A DNA stretch of 64,000 nt, taken from NCBI GenBank assembly GCA_945859605.1, contig OX243817.1:35191968-35255967 (forward strand), given 5' to 3'. Positions 43,495 through 54,653 of the stretch are shown piece by piece. The notes beneath the pieces were generated by a model. It worked only from the letters and a program-made list of their open reading frames with translations. It did not search any database and was not told the origin of the DNA. The position numbers were made by a program, and so were the translations under genes. The stretch comes from Lumbricus rubellus (taxonomy: Eukaryota; Annelida; Clitellata; Crassiclitellata; Lumbricidae). The stretch's first letter is position 1. Each line of letters opens with the position of its first letter.

Positions 43495-43610
43495 TGATTT
43501 GAATCTATTATTCTTCTCCACCGGATACGGTCTTCTGCCAATCCCACGGCATCAGATACGTCAATGTGCCGTAGTTCCCTTCAGACGTAGGACAGCCATG
43601 TAGGCCTATG
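43495..43610 (-). mobile_element. LINE remnant after gene E
   Basis: TTCTTCTCCACCGGATACGG and TCTTCTGCCAA match the remnants after A and C. Short and decayed. Confidence 0.45.
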
Positions 43611-43905
43611 ATAAAAAAATTAATAATTATTGTTCCATGATGGATAATGGTCCAACGACAAAGAAGCCACGACCAGCGCGTTTCGAGACAATAATGTGAG
43701 ATCGTCGAATTGCGAAACCGTTTTGCTTTGCAGAACGAGGTCTTCGGTGATCGAGCAGCTTGGATGCTGAACCCACGTGCAGCTCAATTTTAAATATAGA
43801 ATATGCTTACTTTCTTACTTACTTGCCGGTATTTGATAATTTAAAAAAGACTTTTGAAATCAAACGGAAATTACATTTTAAATTACGATTTTTAAGGCAG
43901 TTGAA

Positions 43906-43913
43906 TGACGTCA
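43906..43913. promoter_or_regulatory. TGACGTCA site upstream of gene F
   Basis: The octamer lies 231 bp before the gene F ATG. Confidence 0.55.
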
Positions 43914-45303
43914 CAAAAGATTTTATGCAGTTTCAAGAGGTTATTGATTTTGCTATTGATTTTTAAGCAATTGGCTAATGATAGGCCTATTCGTCGTTGG
44001 CCGTTTACTTCGGTTAATGTACCGGTAATTCTCGTTCAATCGCCTACTCGATTGGCGTTTCTTGCCATATTGGAGTTGACTGGGGCAAGAAGCGGGATTT
44101 CTTCTTCGACAGATATTTGTGCTTTCCTCATTCGCCATGTCAACGAAACGAACATCAGTCGAATCCAGTTCTGACGAGCGAACCATCGAATGCTCAGATT
44201 GTAAGTTGACTCTGTAAACCTGATATTAAGATTACAAGAGTAGCCTAAGCCTACACCATGTTACAGTTGCTTGTGGATTCATTTTACTTGATCAGTTTCA
44301 GGCGGAACACGTATTAGGCCTAATGCTAGAAAGTGCACAATAGGCCTACACATGGCGGCGTTACCATCGGTAGCGACTGATCTGCCTATTTTATATTTGA
44401 TCAGCCTCATGATCTGCCAAAATCATGGAATTTTTAATATCTTCTTTGCATTTAATTTATTCGACCCACGCGACCTGCTGAAATTGTAGGTCTTATAGTA
44501 ACTGTTAACCTTCCTTAAATGCAGTATAGTTGCTAGTCATAAAAACTCATGAGTCATGACATTGTAGTCAAATTTGGCTTAACCTTCCTTAAATGCAGTA
44601 AGGCCATAGTGCTATATCATACATGTACGTGCAGGCGAATAATCAGTTCTTGGCATAGCTATGTTGTAACCCATTAAAGTTTTAATTACATGCTGTAATT
44701 GATTGTTTATTATGATGTCTCATTCACAATGTCTTTTAGCAGTAGGCCTATTTCGACAAGAGGACAATGCCAAACGTGAAAAACTTGCTTCACTGAGTGA
44801 CAAAACGGTAAGTAGGCTATAGCCTAGTATTCCTATGGCAATTAAAATTAAATGCAACTAGCAAACTCTTTTGAATCTAAACATCTGAATTGATTGATAA
44901 ATTTGCGATATTTAGTCAAATTGCCTTATAATAGTACTTTTAAGTAGGCCTATTTAAATTTGACAAGGGGCAGCAAATTGTGTGTAAATACGTCACGGCA
45001 TAAGCTATAAGCTTAATAAGAATTAAAACTAAGCTACGGTAATGAATTTATTAATCACAATGGTGATTACCTTGGCCTAGGTAAGGCTATAGTAGGCCTA
45101 GATCTACAAAATATAACAAGCGACTTTCGACTTGGTCTAATTAATCGTAAACTTAATCTCAAAATTATAAAGGCTCAGCTACTATTTACAGTCCTAGCTT
45201 TATTCGATCGTAGGCCTATAGTCTTTTAAAATATTAAGCCGATAAAGAATAGAATAATTTACAGTATCCTTTTCGTTATATTTACAGCTTCAGCTGCAAG
45301 ATA

Positions 45304-46892
45304 TGTAACGATCGTGAAAAGTTGGATCGTTAATAATTCCTTAATAATTTTACGGCCTTTATAAATTTGCGGCCTAATCGAATTTCGGCCTTAACATCAA
45401 ACCTTCGGTCGGTCTCCGGTGGTGTAGCCGCGTTTTAGAGCGACCTCCGGTGTATTATTATTTGTTCTGGGAGAACAGCTCATTATGCCACTCTATTTTT
45501 AGTTCGGCGGTAACGCAACAGGTTTCATTGGATCCCCCTTGATCCCGTGACTCCGACGAGTCCCGGATGTGGCCTGTGATTGGCTGGAAGGACTGAAACC
45601 TTCAGACAGACGGTGGCGGTTGACGAAGCAACATCTCTGTGCTCGAATCGTTGAAATTGTGGTAGAAATCGAATAAGATTGCGATCCAAATTTACTCGAA
45701 GAAACTAGTAATTGAATTTCTGCCGTGCAGCCAAGAAATTGGGCCTTCATATTGACGAGACCAGGGTGTCTGAAAACCGTTTTGAAGAATATTTGTCATA
45801 CTTTGGAAGTTGAAATTCTTCCGCCGTTTCATTTCTTCTGGTGGTCAATTTGGTGACTGGTATCTCCGTGGTCAACGTTTACTGAAATTATTATCTGGAG
45901 TGCAGAGAAGTATCCCCTTAAATTTCATATTGCTGTGGAACCGAGAAGCTTAAATGAGATATTATTATAAATAATATTTCGCAGTGAATATCGCTAGAAT
46001 AGACAATTATAATTGGTCGCATTGCGTGTGGTGCTTAATTGAAGAACTGATTAGGCTTAACTCATTAGTGTTAATTAATTAGATGTTAGCGAGTGCTTCA
46101 CACGGAAAGAAAACCGTGTCTGCGAAACAGTGATAGATGTTCTCGAATTTACATAAATCAATGCAATATAATCATGCTGATTAATTTCTCTTTCGCTTAA
46201 ATATCATTGACTGATTACCGATAGTCAAGTGTTTGCAATTGTGTTGATTAAAAACCTTTAACTTGAAGAGATGTGGTGAATACTTAGGCTTAATTCTTGA
46301 TTCATCAGAGTTATTAAGAAGTCCTTACTCATTGAACATTATGTCAAGTAATAATTCAGAAGAGGAAGTTAGTGAAGGGGAGGAAGAAGAGACAACCCCC
46401 TCCCAAATAGTATCGTGCACTGTTGAAGAATTTATGGAGCGCCAGGAAGCCCAAATGCAGGCCTTAATTGAGAAACACGAACAGCTAGAAAAACATCTGA
46501 GGCAATATGCTGGAGAAAATAATGCCCTAGACCCTGATACCGCTGAGCAACCCGGATGGATGGGAACCCGTCGAATAAGTGGAGGGGATCTGAACCCAGA
46601 ACAGTCTGAAATAGGGGCTGTTGCTCTCCCACAGAGAGCCGTGGACATATGTCGCCTTAAGTCATCCTTGGTACCTGGTAATGAGGAAGAAGAGGGTTCA
46701 GAATCCATACTGGATGTTGCCTCGGGGGTGCCGGGTTTTCGAGGGAAGAGAACGGAGTACCTGGAACTTAATGCTGAAGCCCCTCCCCGCCTTGCTCCTC
46801 GGCCAGAGAGACCCTGCGTGAAATATGAGGAAAGAAACCTTGACTTGAGGCTGAATAGGGGTGCTCTTTTGGCTGGGGGGACGCGCGCAACA
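45304..46892 (+). repeat. 5' LTR (1589 bp)
   Basis: Repeats exactly, by eye, at 54654-56242, offset 9350. TATA-like TTTATAAAT lies at 45358. The last 552 nt encode the Gag N-terminus. Confidence 0.9.
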
Positions 46893-49800
46893 ATTGGTCC
46901 CAGAATTAGTGGGGTGAAATTAAGTTCAGGTACAGAGGTTCAGACCCAATCTAGTACTGGTGCAACAACTGTCACCAGAAATAATGAGGTCTTGTTAAAC
47001 CAAGGTGCTGAGGAAAGGAGAATGTTTCTTGGAGAAATAGATGAACTAGATGCTCAAGGAAATTTCTATGGCGCCCGACCAAAAGTGATATCTAACAGCC
47101 GAACTACAACTGCAGCTGCTAAAGTAGATACTCGAACAATGTATGATTATAACACGAACACTGTTTATGAAGGTTTTGATTTCGACTCTTACATGCGAAA
47201 TAAACAAATGCAATTCAGAAATCAATTAACTGAAAAATGTCTATCGGATAGCGAGCATTCTGAAATAAAAGATATGCGGCCTTTGCATAATCTTGTACTC
47301 GATTCCCATGCGGTAGCTTTAGGGCAAAATAATGTTAAAGCATGTACTAACTCACGACTGTTAGTTTCAGATAATGGGGATCCATCATCGCTGAGGAAAA
47401 ACCATCTGGTGCTTCGAGGTGCACATCCCGGACAGACAACGACAACCATCCCATGGGCTACCACCTTTTCCCCGTCGTCGCTCAACGTCATGGCTTCCGA
47501 AAAACCTTTCCTGCCCTCTGGCGTCGCTCCACGAATATCTACGCTCACCCTTCCTTCCGGTCAGCCGCTCATGTCGACACCGAACCTGTCGTCGGAAACC
47601 CACGTGACACAAAGCTGCGAATATCAACGGTGGAAGGCAAGTCAACCTTCGTACATGTCTTACACGCCATATCAGCATCTGGTCGCTGATCCAGCCGCTC
47701 ATGATGAACAGATTTCAATGCTGAATCAATCTGTGCAATTGTCAGCGACACAAACAGTGCCGATAAACTCTGTGGTGAAATCGAACAGTGCTACTGCTGT
47801 GAAACTGAACAGTGCAAGCGAAATCAGACCCGATGAGCATGGTAAGAATTTCAATCAAGAGGAACTGCTCCGCCTCCTGCTGCAGACACTCAGGGAACCT
47901 TCACAGAATTCATCTTCGACAATCGACAATACAGTCCAAGAAATTGCTAGTGAAAAGAAAGAACCTGCTGGGAAACTACAATCTGAATCTTCAAATTTTC
48001 CAGATAGAAGAATGAAATCGCAAATGAAGCTGGACCGCTACAACGGTAAGACGTCGGTGGAAGTATTCCTCAAGAAATTCGAGGTATGCTCGAAGAACAA
48101 TAGATGGACTGAAGAAGAGAAGCTGGCCCAACTGACCTGTGCCTTGGTTGAACCTGTCGATCAACTGCTACACGAATTTGACTCTGAAGCTTTGGTGACC
48201 AGTGCTGATCTGGTCAGTAGATTGAAACTGCGATACGGAAGCACCGATCAAGCTGCTCTGTATCAAACTAAATTGAACACTCGTCGCCAGAAGGTGGGCG
48301 AGGACCTTGGTTCACTGGCTCAAGATATCCGGAAACTGATGATCCTCGCATTCCCGGGACCAACGTCAACGCACAGCGAGACCATCGCTATCAGAGCATT
48401 CCTGGATGCTCTTCGAGATAAAGATCTGGCCCTGAAGGTACGAGAAAGAGAACCAGCCACCTTAGACAACGCCTACAAAATCGCCATGAGACTGGAAGGC
48501 TATCGCTGGTCGGATGAAGACGCTGCCGATCGTCGTGATCGTCGCCCTGGGCGCATCTCGAATGTGAAAGAAACCGAACTTGACCTTGACGAAAAGTTGA
48601 ACCGACTTCAAGAACAGATGACCCGGAAGATGGAAGAAATGCTTCAGAAGTGGTCCCCGCAACCGAATACTACTTCTGCTGATGGACAATTTCGACAGTG
48701 GCAACCGCGACGGCCGTTTCAACCAAAGGAAAACAATGGCTTCAGGAACCAACCGGGGGATCGCCGTCCAAATAACCGTTTCCAAGGGGAAGCCCGAGAC
48801 AACAGACGCTGCTACGAGTGTAATCAGCCCGGGCACCTTTCTCGAGTTTGCCCTAGCAGGACAGACAACACATGGCAGAGAGAACAAGAACAAGAACCAG
48901 AATCGAACACGGTGAACAATGCGAGACATGTGAAGGGACGAAATGACGCTTACCTTTCCGTAACCATAAAAGGTAAACATTTGCTGGGGCTGCTGGACTC
49001 GGGGTGTGAAATGACTCTGTGCCCTGCTTCGTTGGTAGACCCTGCCGAAATCCAACACTCTAAGCAATCCCTGTTAGCAGCAAATGGTTCAGCCATCCGT
49101 GTACTCGGCGAAACGAAACTGAAGTTGCAGATTGAAGGCCGACCATTCGAGATACCCTGCTTGGTGACTGAACAGGTTTCCGAACTAATTCTGGGTCTCT
49201 CGTGGATGAAGGACGAAAACGTTCTATGGCATGTGGGTCATAACTGGATCGTGGTGGGAAAGCACAAATTCACCGTTCATGGTAAAGCTCGTTCCGGACT
49301 GTGTCGAAGAATCGTGGTATCCCGTGACACCTTGATTGCACCGAACAGTGAAATGAACGTTGAAACGCATGCGGTGGTGCCGAATTTGAAAACGTCAACG
49401 ACCTGCTGGGCTGTTAACCCCCGATTGCTGGACTCAGGGTTGATATTAGCAGGTACATTACTTCCCGATAGAATACTCGACCTGCCACTTCGCGTCATGA
49501 ACCCTACCGACAAACAGGTTTGGATCAAGAAAGGTGTTCAGTGCGTAGCAGAGCCAGTTACGGTGATGGGTGAAGACGAATCCGCTACACTCTCTGCCGG
49601 GTGTGCGACAATAACGGAGACAGTAAACAAGCCAACTGAAGAAGAAATTATCGAAACTCTCTCGCCTCTTTGGAAAGAAATTGCGGATGACGTGCCTGGA
49701 GAAATACAGGAACGGCTCCGGGAGATCATTATGAGGAACCTGAACGCTTTCTCGATGAACGAGTGGGATCTGGGTTTCACTGAGGTGATACAACATGAGA

Positions 49801-52595
49801 TTGAGACTGGAAACGAAAGCCCTGTCAGACAATCGCTTCGTCGGCAACCGCTATCGTTGATACCAGTTATTGACGAACAAGTGAGTCAGATGCTACAACA
49901 AAAACTAATTGAACCATCTGCTTCCGCGTGGGCCAGCAATGTGGTAATGGTGAAAAAACGAGATGGTACGCCGAGGTTCTGTGTTGATTACCGTGCGGTT
50001 AACACTAAGACCCGGAAGGACGCCTATCCGTTGCCTCTTATCAGCGAAAGCCTCGACGCTCTGGCTGGGGCGAAGTGGTTTAGTACCTTTGACCTTCGCG
50101 CCGGCTATCATCAAGTTGCGGTCCATCCGAAGGATCGGGAAAAGACGGCCTTCATCACCAGGAGAGGAAGCTTTCAATTCCGGGTCCTACCATTCGGCCT
50201 CTGTAATTCTCCGGCCACCTTCTCTCGTATGATGAATTTGGTAATGGCGGGGTTAAACTTCGCCGTGTGTCTCATCTATCTGGACGATATCATTGTCTTC
50301 GCGGAGGATTTGGAAACGCATCTTGATCGACTGACGCAAGTACTGGAACGCTTAGCAACGGTAGGGCTAAAACTGAAACCGACGAAATGTCACCTGCTTC
50401 AACGCCAGGTGTTGTTCCTGGGACATGTAGTGAGTGAACAAGGCATCACGACCGACCCAGAGAAAACCGCCGTGGTTAAAGACTGGCCAACCCCGAAGAA
50501 CCTCCGAGACGTTCGAGCATTCATCGGGTTGTGTTCATATTATCGGAAATTCGTGCTAGACTTTGCTAAAGTGGCGAGACCGCTGCATGCGTTAACACGA
50601 AAAGGGTGCCGGTTCCAGTGGACAACCGAATGTGAGTCGGCCTTCGCTAAGCTGAAAGAACTTCTCACCGAGGCACCAATACTCGCCCTGCCGAACGACA
50701 ACGGTCTCTACATCCTAGATACCGACGCTTCCGGAGAAGCCGTGGGAGCCGTCCTATCGCAAGTCCAAGATGGTCAAGAACGAGTGGTCTGCTACGGAAG
50801 CCGATTATGTTCCTTGGCGGAGAGGAACTATGATGTTACTAAACGAGAACTATTAGCAATTGTGCATTTCCTGAAAACCTACAGACAATATCTGTTAGGA
50901 CGTCGCTTCCTACTACGTACCGATCATTCCGCCCTACAATGGCTCCGAAGGACGCCTCTACCCATCGGCCAACAAGCAAGATGGCTGGCCATCACCGAGG
51001 AATTCGAATTCGACATACAGCATCGTGCCGGAACGGCCCATAGGAACGCCGACGCCATGTCCCGTCTTCCGCACCAGGTTCACGTCGTGAGGGAAATGCA
51101 GAATGCCGATGTGGAACCGACCGATTTCCCGACCGATTGGGATAAGAACACTATCCGGAACGAACAGAGAGCTGATGTCGAGCTGGGCTGGGTTATCCAG
51201 AAGAAAATCGAGTCGAATGACCCGCCTCTCTCCGACGAGCTCAGGAGCCAGAGCGGACTTGTGAAGACCTTGGTAGCTCAATGGCCGCAGCTGGAGCTAC
51301 ACGACGATCTGCTGATTCGTAACTGGCTCGACTCCGAAGACAGCCGGGTTCGGGTTCGCCAGCTCATCCCACCGCAACGGCGTCGTTCGACGCTAATTCA
51401 GTTAGCCCACGAAGGACTCACCGGAGGTCATATGGGCATTCGTCGCACTCAATCTCAACTACAGAAACGGGCTTACTGGCCTGGTTGGAGAGAAGATGTG
51501 GTGATGAGTTTGCGGCGGTGCGTCCCATGTGCACAGTACTTCCGAGGGAAGCCTCCGAAACAAGGGCGGATTCAATCCATGACTGTTGGAGCCCCCATGG
51601 AGTGCCTTGGAGTAGACATTACGGGGCCTCATCCCACCTCCAGCAAAGGGCATCGTTATATCCTGACGGCAGTTGACCACTTCACCCGTTGGGCAGAAGC
51701 TCACCCGATTCGGAACCAGGAGGCCGCCACAGTTGCACGAGTCCTCGTGGAGCAAGTCTTCTGCCGCTTTGGATGTCCGCGTCAGATTCTGACAGACCAG
51801 GGGCCGTGCTTCGAGGCGGCCCTATTTCAAGATTTGTGTCGACGCCTACAGATCGATAAAATACGCACTACTCCCTACAAACCGAGCACCAACGGGGCCG
51901 TCGAGAGGTTCCACCGCACGCTGAATACTCTCCTCGCCAAGGTGGTAGCCCAAAATCAACGAGATTGGGATGTGCATCTCCCGTTCGTCCTCGCAGCCTA
52001 TCGAGCTAGCGAGAGCGAAAGTACCGGATTCACCCCGAATCACCTCTTCTTGTCAAGGGAGCTGCGAATGCCAATAGATCTAGTGTTAGGAGATATGCAA
52101 ATTGCTGATGTTTGGTTGAATACCGATGATTTTGTGGCTGAACAGCTTGAAAATGTGCAGGGTAATTTCGAACTCGCCAGAAAGTTTATGCAGCGCCAGG
52201 CCACCACTAGAAACTTAAGATACGACATGAGGGTTAAATCAGCTACTTTCGCCATCGGTACCTGGGTGTGGTACTTTTACCCCCGGAGACGAGTCGGGTT
52301 GAAGGAGAAATGGTGCAAACTTTACACGGGACCCTACCGTGTTATGGAGCGACTAAGCCCTGTGTTGTATAAAATTCAAAAGTCATCCCGATCCCAAGCC
52401 AAGTTGGTCTACATAGATAAGCTTAAGGCATTCGCGGGTGAACCCCCTAAAGACTGGGATTTGAACCCCGCTATGGATCTGGAGGGACCCAGAGACTTAG
52501 AGGCCCTGGTTAACTTGGATGAGCCAGAAATAGAAGATACCTTGCCCCTTTCGCGGCCCCGTCGGAATATCGTCCGACCCGTAAGGTATAGGTAG
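46341..52595 (+). CDS. gag-pol: Gag-Pol polyprotein, single intact frame (about 2084 residues)
   Basis: The first in-frame ATG is 46341 (the open frame upstream begins with TTG). Residues 1 to about 184 are acidic and LTR-encoded. A capsid-type domain follows around residues 560-740 (LDRYNGKTSVEVFLKKFE), then a CCHC zinc knuckle CYECNQPGHLSRVC at 824-837 and protease DSG at 886-888. The reverse transcriptase has YLDD at 1313-1316 and the gypsy RNase H has TDAS near 1461. The integrase has an HHCC finger (CVPC at 1727) and catalytic D1759, D1819 and E1855 with D-x35-E spacing. Gag and Pol are in one frame with no shift, so ratios would depend on processing. All catalytic motifs are present. 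Order RT-RNaseH-IN defines Ty3/gypsy. Confidence 0.9.
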   Translation: MSSNNSEEEVSEGEEEETTPSQIVSCTVEEFMERQEAQMQALIEKHEQLEKHLRQYAGENNALDPDTAEQPGWMGTRRISGGDLNPEQSEIGAVALPQRAVDICRLKSSLVPGNEEEEGSESILDVASGVPGFRGKRTEYLELNAEAPPRLAPRPERPCVKYEERNLDLRLNRGALLAGGTRATIGPRISGVKLSSGTEVQTQSSTGATTVTRNNEVLLNQGAEERRMFLGEIDELDAQGNFYGARPKVISNSRTTTAAAKVDTRTMYDYNTNTVYEGFDFDSYMRNKQMQFRNQLTEKCLSDSEHSEIKDMRPLHNLVLDSHAVALGQNNVKACTNSRLLVSDNGDPSSLRKNHLVLRGAHPGQTTTTIPWATTFSPSSLNVMASEKPFLPSGVAPRISTLTLPSGQPLMSTPNLSSETHVTQSCEYQRWKASQPSYMSYTPYQHLVADPAAHDEQISMLNQSVQLSATQTVPINSVVKSNSATAVKLNSASEIRPDEHGKNFNQEELLRLLLQTLREPSQNSSSTIDNTVQEIASEKKEPAGKLQSESSNFPDRRMKSQMKLDRYNGKTSVEVFLKKFEVCSKNNRWTEEEKLAQLTCALVEPVDQLLHEFDSEALVTSADLVSRLKLRYGSTDQAALYQTKLNTRRQKVGEDLGSLAQDIRKLMILAFPGPTSTHSETIAIRAFLDALRDKDLALKVREREPATLDNAYKIAMRLEGYRWSDEDAADRRDRRPGRISNVKETELDLDEKLNRLQEQMTRKMEEMLQKWSPQPNTTSADGQFRQWQPRRPFQPKENNGFRNQPGDRRPNNRFQGEARDNRRCYECNQPGHLSRVCPSRTDNTWQREQEQEPESNTVNNARHVKGRNDAYLSVTIKGKHLLGLLDSGCEMTLCPASLVDPAEIQHSKQSLLAANGSAIRVLGETKLKLQIEGRPFEIPCLVTEQVSELILGLSWMKDENVLWHVGHNWIVVGKHKFTVHGKARSGLCRRIVVSRDTLIAPNSEMNVETHAVVPNLKTSTTCWAVNPRLLDSGLILAGTLLPDRILDLPLRVMNPTDKQVWIKKGVQCVAEPVTVMGEDESATLSAGCATITETVNKPTEEEIIETLSPLWKEIADDVPGEIQERLREIIMRNLNAFSMNEWDLGFTEVIQHEIETGNESPVRQSLRRQPLSLIPVIDEQVSQMLQQKLIEPSASAWASNVVMVKKRDGTPRFCVDYRAVNTKTRKDAYPLPLISESLDALAGAKWFSTFDLRAGYHQVAVHPKDREKTAFITRRGSFQFRVLPFGLCNSPATFSRMMNLVMAGLNFAVCLIYLDDIIVFAEDLETHLDRLTQVLERLATVGLKLKPTKCHLLQRQVLFLGHVVSEQGITTDPEKTAVVKDWPTPKNLRDVRAFIGLCSYYRKFVLDFAKVARPLHALTRKGCRFQWTTECESAFAKLKELLTEAPILALPNDNGLYILDTDASGEAVGAVLSQVQDGQERVVCYGSRLCSLAERNYDVTKRELLAIVHFLKTYRQYLLGRRFLLRTDHSALQWLRRTPLPIGQQARWLAITEEFEFDIQHRAGTAHRNADAMSRLPHQVHVVREMQNADVEPTDFPTDWDKNTIRNEQRADVELGWVIQKKIESNDPPLSDELRSQSGLVKTLVAQWPQLELHDDLLIRNWLDSEDSRVRVRQLIPPQRRRSTLIQLAHEGLTGGHMGIRRTQSQLQKRAYWPGWREDVVMSLRRCVPCAQYFRGKPPKQGRIQSMTVGAPMECLGVDITGPHPTSSKGHRYILTAVDHFTRWAEAHPIRNQEAATVARVLVEQVFCRFGCPRQILTDQGPCFEAALFQDLCRRLQIDKIRTTPYKPSTNGAVERFHRTLNTLLAKVVAQNQRDWDVHLPFVLAAYRASESESTGFTPNHLFLSRELRMPIDLVLGDMQIADVWLNTDDFVAEQLENVQGNFELARKFMQRQATTRNLRYDMRVKSATFAIGTWVWYFYPRRRVGLKEKWCKLYTGPYRVMERLSPVLYKIQKSSRSQAKLVYIDKLKAFAGEPPKDWDLNPAMDLEGPRDLEALVNLDEPEIEDTLPLSRPRRNIVRPVRYR

Positions 52596-54653
52596 CGGAT
52601 AAGCATAGGATAGTCGCATAATGGCGACGGGGTAATAGCTCAGAGGGTAGAGTCCCCTCTTTCTTAGTTGTTGTATGATGATGCACTGTGGTTCAGTATT
52701 TTTATGTTCTTTGGTATGCATATGGAAGCAGATGAATTTTGTGAATGAACATCTATGATTGGTTCATGATTATAGATAAGATTGGTTACTTGTGTGTTTC
52801 ATTGCATTCTTTTTGTGGTTGCCAGAGAAGAAAAGGCAAATGTTCTGTATGCATTTCTAATGTTGACTGCATAATTATAATTGAAAGGTAATAAGGTATT
52901 ACCTAATATGTTAGATTATGAGTAGCTGAGCTCAGTAACTTTGGTGAATGTATTCTAAAGTTGAATGTGCATAATCATAGCAGTTAGTAGAGTATAATGC
53001 AGCATATTGAATCATGAGTAGCTTGACCTTTGTAACAGTTAGTGGACATAGTCTTTGAATGTTGATTAGCGAGTTGTATTAGTTGAGTGTGTGAAAGAAA
53101 CTAGTATGTCTGTGTGATGTGTAAGCTCCGAGTAGTTTGTGAGTAAGATAGATGGTAGACTTGTGAGTTGTCTAATGTCTCCGCAGTCAGTTTAGATTAT
53201 ATGAGAGGTGAGACAGATGACCTGGTGTAGAGTTGTGAGCTGTAGACGGCCTAGTTTCTTTGGTATGCTTTACTAAGCAGTAAACCCTTTTGCTTACTAG
53301 TCAGCGTTACTGTCCTACTCTGTTGTACTCCGTCTTGTAAGGTAGACGTGGAGAGGTCATAGCATATAGGTCAGGGAGAAACCCGTTAGTTTCTAGGGTA
53401 TGTTTTACTAAACAGTAGATCCCTTTGTTTAACTTGTCTCGGGTGGTCTGCTCTGTTGTACTCCGTCTTGGAAGGGGGACGTGGAGAAATTATTGCTTAG
53501 GTCGAGGGTAATGCCGCCCTAGTGCGTATTGATAATGCTTAGCTAAACAGAAAGCCTTTGTTTAGTAGTCTCAGCCTAAGTGTAATGTGTTCTGTCTGTG
53601 ATGATGTGCTGACTGCCCATGTTTATGAATGCTCAGAAAGGAGATTGTTGCAATCGTTGGTGGTTGTATGTAGTATCTGTAAGGGTGGTGTAAATGGAAT
53701 ACAGCATTAGTTAAAAGTGTTGTTGACTTCTAGCCCTGAGTATTACTTGAGCTGTAGTTTAGTCTGACGGTTAGGAGCAAGATTGTTGTGATGCTGTGTG
53801 CAGATAAATTGTCGGAGTGATGAGATAAGTGTTGGCTTTGACATGCTGGTGCCTTGTGATGTGATTCGATACATTTGCGACTTCTTGATGTTATTTGATA
53901 TGTTGCTCCGTTTAAATGAATAATGTTGTACTGAATATGGTGCCGGGGCATGATCTTTTAGTGTTATGGAAGACATTTATTTATCCTTGTAAGTGGCCCC
54001 GAGCAAGTGATGGGATTGGATAGGAAACGTCGATTATAATTATATGTGTCCGTTCTAAAATTGCTATGTTGTATTATCGCCCTGGATTGATTGCGATTAT
54101 GTGTTGCATTATTCTTAGAGATAAAAACTTTTGTTGGGATCTAATAAGGGTAGTACCTTGTTGAGTCGCCGTGATAATCGCTAAGTCAAATCATGATTGT
54201 GTTCTTTCTTGTGAAAAGAAATTATTATCTGAATCATTCCCTGCAATTTTGTTTGAAACTGTTGTGTTTTCTTTTATGTGTCTAAGTCGACATGTGCTTC
54301 CCGAGAACTTTAAGTTCTGTAACGACCTGCAAAGTTTTGTGAGATGCAGTTGAAGTGTTGCTACGTCGTAGATCGTTGATTATGATTGTAATTGAGTTGG
54401 ACTTAGTGAACTCTACTCGGTGAATGTTTTGATACTTGATTGCTTTCTGCCATAACGTTAAATCGTGATCTGTCCGTTATATTTTCCGATAGGTGCCTTT
54501 GTACAAGTCTGTCCGTTAAGACTTTCGATGTTTAATTAGATCTCTCGACTATAGAATTGTTTATGGTGACACTGAAATTAAGTTTCTCGGTTATGATCAG
54601 CAGGAGCTGATAGATTTTTCCCCATGGTGAAAAATTCAGGGGGCTGGTGAGGG
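52596..54653 (+). other. Non-coding 3' region between pol and 3' LTR
   Basis: About 2.06 kb has no frame of note on the plus strand; there is no envelope gene. It contains three tandem units with repeated hairpins (53248-53617) and, just after the stop, TAGCTCAGAGGGTAGAGT resembling a tRNA A-box region. It ends in the polypurine tract. Confidence 0.7.
53248..53617 (+). repeat. Three tandem units (about 131-134 bp) with conserved hairpins
   Basis: Units begin near 53248, 53382 and 53513. Each has a short hairpin: TAAGCA/TGCTTA, then TAAACA/TGTTTA, then CTAAACA/TGTTTAG. Units 1 and 2 also share TCTGTTGTACTCCGTCTTG and GACGTGGAG, which can pair (CTCC/GGAG, GTC/GAC). Paired changes between units suggest selected RNA structure. 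Confidence 0.65.

Noticed and set aside
45499..45750. Minus-strand 83-codon frame, repeated at 54849-55100
   Set aside because: Antisense shadow within the LTR; duplicated only because the LTR is.
52596..54653. Envelope gene in the gypsy element
   Set aside because: No long plus-strand frame, signal peptide or membrane segment is present between pol and the 3' LTR.
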